Shown: piece by piece, positions 60,891-64,000 of the stretch
Layout: the number at the start of each line of letters is the position of its first letter
Numbering within the stretch: the stretch's first letter is position 1
Assembly (NCBI RefSeq): GCF_001752365.1
Contig: NZ_MEIY01000001.1
Coordinates: 1,189,044 to 1,253,043, forward strand
DNA length: 64,000 nucleotides
From: Marinobacter sp. X15-166B
Lineage (GTDB): Bacteria; Pseudomonadota; Gammaproteobacteria; Pseudomonadales; Oleiphilaceae
Direction: 5' to 3'
Translations under genes and position numbers: made by a program
The notes under the pieces: model-generated
Seen by the model: the letters and a program-made list of their open reading frames with translations, nothing else
What the model was told of the DNA's origin: nothing
Databases searched by the model: none

Positions 60891-61910
60891 ATGAAACTAG
60901 CAACCCTCAACACCGGCCGCGACGGCGAACTTCTCGTCGTTTCCAGAGATCTGACCCGCGCGGTGCGTGCCACCGGCATCGCTGCCACCCTGCAGCAGGC
61001 CATTGAAAACTGGGACGCCCTCGCCCCGAAGCTGGAGGCGCTTTACGCCCAGCTCAACGAGGGCAATGCCGACGAGGCGTTCGATCTGGACCATAGCACT
61101 CTACATTCCCCCCTGCCCCGCACCTACAATTGGGCCGACGGTTCCGCCTACCTCAACCACGTTAAGCTGGTGCGCCAGGCCCGTAACGCCGAAGTCCCCG
61201 AGTCCTTCTGGACCGACCCACTGATGTATCAGGGCGGTGGCGACCGGTTCCTGGCACCGACTGAAGACATCGAAGCAGTCAGCGAGGACCACGGCATCGA
61301 TTTCGAGGGTGAAATTGCCGTGATCACCGACGACGTGCCCATGGCGGTGACCCCCGAAGAGGCGGCCAAGCACATCAAGCTGGTGATGCTGGTGAACGAC
61401 GTCAGTCTGCGCGGTCTGATTCCGGGCGAACTGGCCAAGGGCTTTGGTTTTTTCCAGGCTAAGCCGGCATCTTCCTTCTCGCCCATCGCGGTGACTCCGG
61501 ACGAGCTGGGCGACGCCTGGACCGACGGTAAGGTTGACCTGCCCCTGACTGTGCACCTCAACGGCGAAAAATTCGGTGAGCTCGAAGCTGCCCCCGACAT
61601 GGTGTTCAACTTTCCGCAGCTGGTGGCTCACGCAGCGCGGACCCGTTACCTGGGTGCTGGCGCCATCGTTGGTTCCGGTACGGTCTCCAACCCGGACCCC
61701 GACGGCGGCCCCGGCAAGCCCGTGGTCGATGGCGGCGTAGGCTACAGCTGCCTGGCCGAGGTGCGTATGGTTGAGAAAATTCTACACGGCGAATTCAAGA
61801 CGCCGTTTATGCGTTTCGGCGACCGGGTGCGTATCGAGATGTTTGACCGCGACGGCAACAACGTGTTCGGTACCATCGACCAGCAAGTCGTCAAATACGA
61901 GCCCAAGTAA
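60891..61910 (+). CDS. fahA: fumarylacetoacetase (fumarylacetoacetate hydrolase family)
   Basis: A 339-residue hydrolase that splits fumarylacetoacetate into fumarate and acetoacetate, the final step of the route. The N-terminus KLATLNTGRDGELLVVSRDL is typical of bacterial two-domain FAH proteins, and the metal site is seen in DFEGEIAVITDDVPM, NDVSLRGLIPGELAKGFGFF and GSGTVSNPDPDGGPGKPV. It lies between hmgA and maiA. Confidence 0.94.
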   Translation: MKLATLNTGRDGELLVVSRDLTRAVRATGIAATLQQAIENWDALAPKLEALYAQLNEGNADEAFDLDHSTLHSPLPRTYNWADGSAYLNHVKLVRQARNAEVPESFWTDPLMYQGGGDRFLAPTEDIEAVSEDHGIDFEGEIAVITDDVPMAVTPEEAAKHIKLVMLVNDVSLRGLIPGELAKGFGFFQAKPASSFSPIAVTPDELGDAWTDGKVDLPLTVHLNGEKFGELEAAPDMVFNFPQLVAHAARTRYLGAGAIVGSGTVSNPDPDGGPGKPVVDGGVGYSCLAEVRMVEKILHGEFKTPFMRFGDRVRIEMFDRDGNNVFGTIDQQVVKYEPK

Positions 61911-61920
61911 GGGAGGCAAG

Positions 61921-62568
61921 ATGACCACACTCTACGGTTACTTCCGTTCGTCGGCGGCGTATCGGGTGCGTATCGCCCTTAACCTCAAGGGCCTGAGCTA
62001 CGATCAGGTTCCGGTGAATCTTGTAAAGGGCGAGCAACACGGCGACGCCAACCGGGCGCGCAACCCCCAGGGCCTGGTGCCCAGCCTGGTCGTCGAGGAC
62101 GGCCAGGTGCTCAACCAGTCGCTGGCGATCTGCGAGTACCTGAACGAGAAGCACCCTGAAAAGCCCCTGCTACCGGCCGACGCCGAAGGGCGGGTCCGGG
62201 TGCGGTCATTGGCCCAGATCGTGGCCTGTGAAATTCACCCTCTCAATAACCTGCGGGTGCTTAAGTACCTGGTGGGGGAAATGAACGCGACCGAAGAGGC
62301 CAAGCTGGCCTGGTATCGTCACTGGATCGCCGAGGGATTCACCGCCCTCGAGGCGATGCTGTCCCGTGAGGCCGGCAGTGGTGACTTCTGCCATGGGGAT
62401 ACCCCTACCCTGGCAGACCTCTGTCTGGTGCCCCAGGTCTATAACGCGGAACGTTTCGAGTGTGACCTGACGCCCTACCCGCGCATCCAGGAAATTGCGA
62501 CCAATTGTCGGGCGTTGCCCGCTTTTGCGCAGGCGGCACCGGAGGCGCAGACAGACGCGCCCCAGTAA
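61921..62568 (+). CDS. maiA: maleylacetoacetate isomerase (zeta-class GST)
   Basis: A 215-residue zeta-class GST that isomerises maleylacetoacetate to fumarylacetoacetate with glutathione. The class signature YFRSSAAYRVRIALNLKGL, containing the SSAxxRVRIAL active-site Ser region, is present, with NPQGLVPSLVVEDGQVLNQS and the C-terminal TPTLADLCLVPQVYNAERF. GGGAGG precedes the ATG, ten bases after fahA. Confidence 0.96.
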   Translation: MTTLYGYFRSSAAYRVRIALNLKGLSYDQVPVNLVKGEQHGDANRARNPQGLVPSLVVEDGQVLNQSLAICEYLNEKHPEKPLLPADAEGRVRVRSLAQIVACEIHPLNNLRVLKYLVGEMNATEEAKLAWYRHWIAEGFTALEAMLSREAGSGDFCHGDTPTLADLCLVPQVYNAERFECDLTPYPRIQEIATNCRALPAFAQAAPEAQTDAPQ

Positions 62569-62585
62569 AAACGCTTTAAGGAAGC

Positions 62586-62632
62586 GGGCACGGATTCCTG
62601 GCACTAAGCCGGGAGACCGTGCCCTTTTTTTT
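62586..62632 (+). terminator. Rho-independent terminator of the hmgA-fahA-maiA operon
   Basis: GGGCACGG pairs with CCGTGCCC, followed by eight T's; an inner CCTGGC/GCCGGG pairing lengthens the stem. Confidence 0.88.
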
Positions 62633-62700
62633 GGATACTACGGTCCCGGAAAGCGACGCACGAACCGGGTCAAACGGAAGGGAAACAGGAAAGGGAAACA

Positions 62701-62728
62701 CCCCGAAGATGACTCAGCGTCTTCGGGG
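62701..62728 (-). terminator. hairpin after the TRAP binding-protein gene
   Basis: CCCCGAAGA and TCTTCGGGG form a perfect 9-bp stem, ten bases beyond the dctP-like stop. On the minus strand a short TGTTT follows, so termination is plausible but the T-run is weak. Confidence 0.6.
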
Positions 62729-62738
62729 GTATGGCACC

Positions 62739-63854
62739 TCAGATGCCGTAGGTCTTTTCGTCGATCTGGACGAAAATTTCGTCATGAATCAGTTTCGTTA
62801 GCGCATCAACGTTACTGCGGTCGATGTCGACCAGCAGCCCCTGCCACTTTTCCATCAACTTCAGGTATTCCTGTGCCACGTCGGTAGGGTCAGGGATACG
62901 GCGCTCGACCTCGGTCCGTTTCGGGTAGGTTTCGACAATGTTGGCGCGAAACTCGGCGAGGGCATCGACTAGACTCTGATCCGGCTCATTGAATCGGGTA
63001 CCACGAGCCCGGGTTTTAGCCAGTGAATCGTTAACCTCAGCCTCGTAGTTAATTTGCTTCACGGCAATCGCCCGGGCGGTCACGTCCAGAATCAGACGAC
63101 GATTGTCGGGACCTATATCACGCCAAAAATCCTGGTTGTAGACATAGGTCATGCCCAGCGAGGTGCCCTGATCGAGCAGGGTCAAACTGCGCGCAACTTC
63201 CCCGAGTTTGGGGCCATTCTCAAGATTAGTCGCGTCCCCCAAGGTGCACTCAATCGAGCCCCGCTCAAGCCCCGAATAGATGTCGGTACTGGGGACTGAA
63301 ACGGGCACCGCCCCCAGCGAACTGATCCATTCATTTTGCGCCGTCCCCGCTGTGCGCACTTTTATACCGCGAATATCGTTGGTGCTGACCACATCCGACA
63401 TACACGCGGCCAGATAAACCGGGGTCGAATAGGCACCAAGGGTGACGGTGTTATGCTGCGCATACTCGCTCTGGAATCGCGGGTTAGTCATCGCCAATTC
63501 GGTGAACGCCAGCGCCGTCGCCATTGGGTCCGTGGCGGTGAAGGCCAGATCGTTGATCAGACCCGACAGAGGCAAGGCGGAGGGCGTATAGGCCGCGGCC
63601 ACTAGACCCAGCTGGGCCACACCATCTCCCACGCCGCTCAGTGTGGTTTTTGCGGGCACCAGCGCCCCAGACGTATACAGTTCAAAATCTACGCGGCCGT
63701 CGGTCGCTGATTTGATCGCCTCCAAGTAGGGCACATACGCGTATTCGGTCAGTACATGACTGGGCTCAAGCCAGGTGGTTGCCTGATAGTTAGTCGCTTG
63801 AGTGGCGGTGGCGAATGCCAGTAGTGAGACGGCGGAAAACACTGTTTTTCTCAT
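62739..63854 (-). CDS. TRAP transporter solute-binding protein (DctP family)
   Basis: A 371-residue periplasmic protein with a signal peptide (MRKTVFSAVSLLAFATATQA). It has the DctP features TTWLEPSHVLTEYAYVPYLE, GRVDFELYTSGALVPAKTTL, GIKVRTAGTAQNEWISSLGA with the conserved Arg that binds a substrate carboxylate, and VPVSVPSTDIYSGLERGSIE. The membrane subunits are not in the window and may lie beyond the right end or elsewhere. The substrate is unknown. Bases 63855-64000 hold its promoter area with TAATCA-TTTT-TGATTA (63893-63908) as a possible operator. Confidence 0.92.
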   Translation of the reverse strand: MRKTVFSAVSLLAFATATQATNYQATTWLEPSHVLTEYAYVPYLEAIKSATDGRVDFELYTSGALVPAKTTLSGVGDGVAQLGLVAAAYTPSALPLSGLINDLAFTATDPMATALAFTELAMTNPRFQSEYAQHNTVTLGAYSTPVYLAACMSDVVSTNDIRGIKVRTAGTAQNEWISSLGAVPVSVPSTDIYSGLERGSIECTLGDATNLENGPKLGEVARSLTLLDQGTSLGMTYVYNQDFWRDIGPDNRRLILDVTARAIAVKQINYEAEVNDSLAKTRARGTRFNEPDQSLVDALAEFRANIVETYPKRTEVERRIPDPTDVAQEYLKLMEKWQGLLVDIDRSNVDALTKLIHDEIFVQIDEKTYGI

Positions 63855-64000
63855 TATATGATGCCTTTTTTAGAGTAAGCACGTAGTTGTTTTAATCATT
63901 TTTGATTAGCGAAATGCTACCGCTATGGCGCGTCAGACGCGTCATAGCTCAGTAGGTCCGCTTGGTATCCCCGTTTCTGCGTTAATTGCGCTCCTTTGCC

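Overview
The window looks like a chromosomal segment of a gammaproteobacterium. Supporting signs are moderately high GC in the core genes, a Pseudomonas-type two-cone NrdA, an Fds-type NAD-linked formate dehydrogenase, and the Hmg/Fah/Mai route for homogentisate. Genus is not assigned. No rRNA, tRNA or CRISPR array was recognised.

Bases 1-10.8 kb hold a chromosomal integron. The tyrosine recombinase intI (9843-10808, +) sits behind a LexA box. About ten gene cassettes run away from it on the minus strand, separated by attC sites with RYYYAAC/GTTRRRY cores. Cassette cargo includes a SLOG-fold protein, a two-gene cassette with a HEPN-like RXXXXXXH protein, small exported and membrane proteins, a DUF1428 protein, a 45-residue Gly-rich protein with a strong ribosome site, and a HigBA-type toxin-antitoxin pair whose toxin carries an in-frame TGA. 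An IS1182-family element (about 1606-3423) has landed inside one attC.

Bases 11-24.5 kb are core-like: a cupin, LdhA, class Ia ribonucleotide reductase nrdA-nrdB, a DUF3047 protein, a SulP-UspA pair, cytochromes b561 and c', an HD-GYP protein, and a ychJ broken by an in-frame TGA. The nrdA leader has two NrdR boxes spaced 32 bp and a cobalamin riboswitch. The genome therefore probably also has a B12-dependent RNR and shuts class Ia off when B12 is available.

Bases 24.6-42.3 kb form the most unusual region. A palindrome TGGTATACCA (often ATGGTATACCAT) lies in front of nearly every transcription unit: DUF2294/Nif3-like/Gate permease, creatininase-family hydrolase, two [2Fe-2S] ferredoxins, an operon of heme-oxygenase-like di-iron oxidase (HDO), aldehyde dehydrogenase, HbpS-like protein, FAD/[2Fe-2S] reductase and ferredoxin, an MFS exporter and a Ca/Na-type antiporter. 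A weaker version precedes a split CHR-type transporter, RidA and a large permease. Two GntR/FCD regulators lie inside. I read this as one regulon for oxidative breakdown of an unidentified, probably nitrogen-containing, substrate.

Bases 42.5-54.8 kb carry formate metabolism: fdsGBA-fdhD-fdsD, a divergent FdsR-like regulator, an OFA-family carrier, and proton-translocating transhydrogenase pntAB. Bases 54.9-57.1 kb are a polar amino-acid ABC transporter. Bases 57.1-64 kb carry a GST, GntR and MarR regulators, the hmgA-fahA-maiA operon, and a TRAP solute-binding protein.
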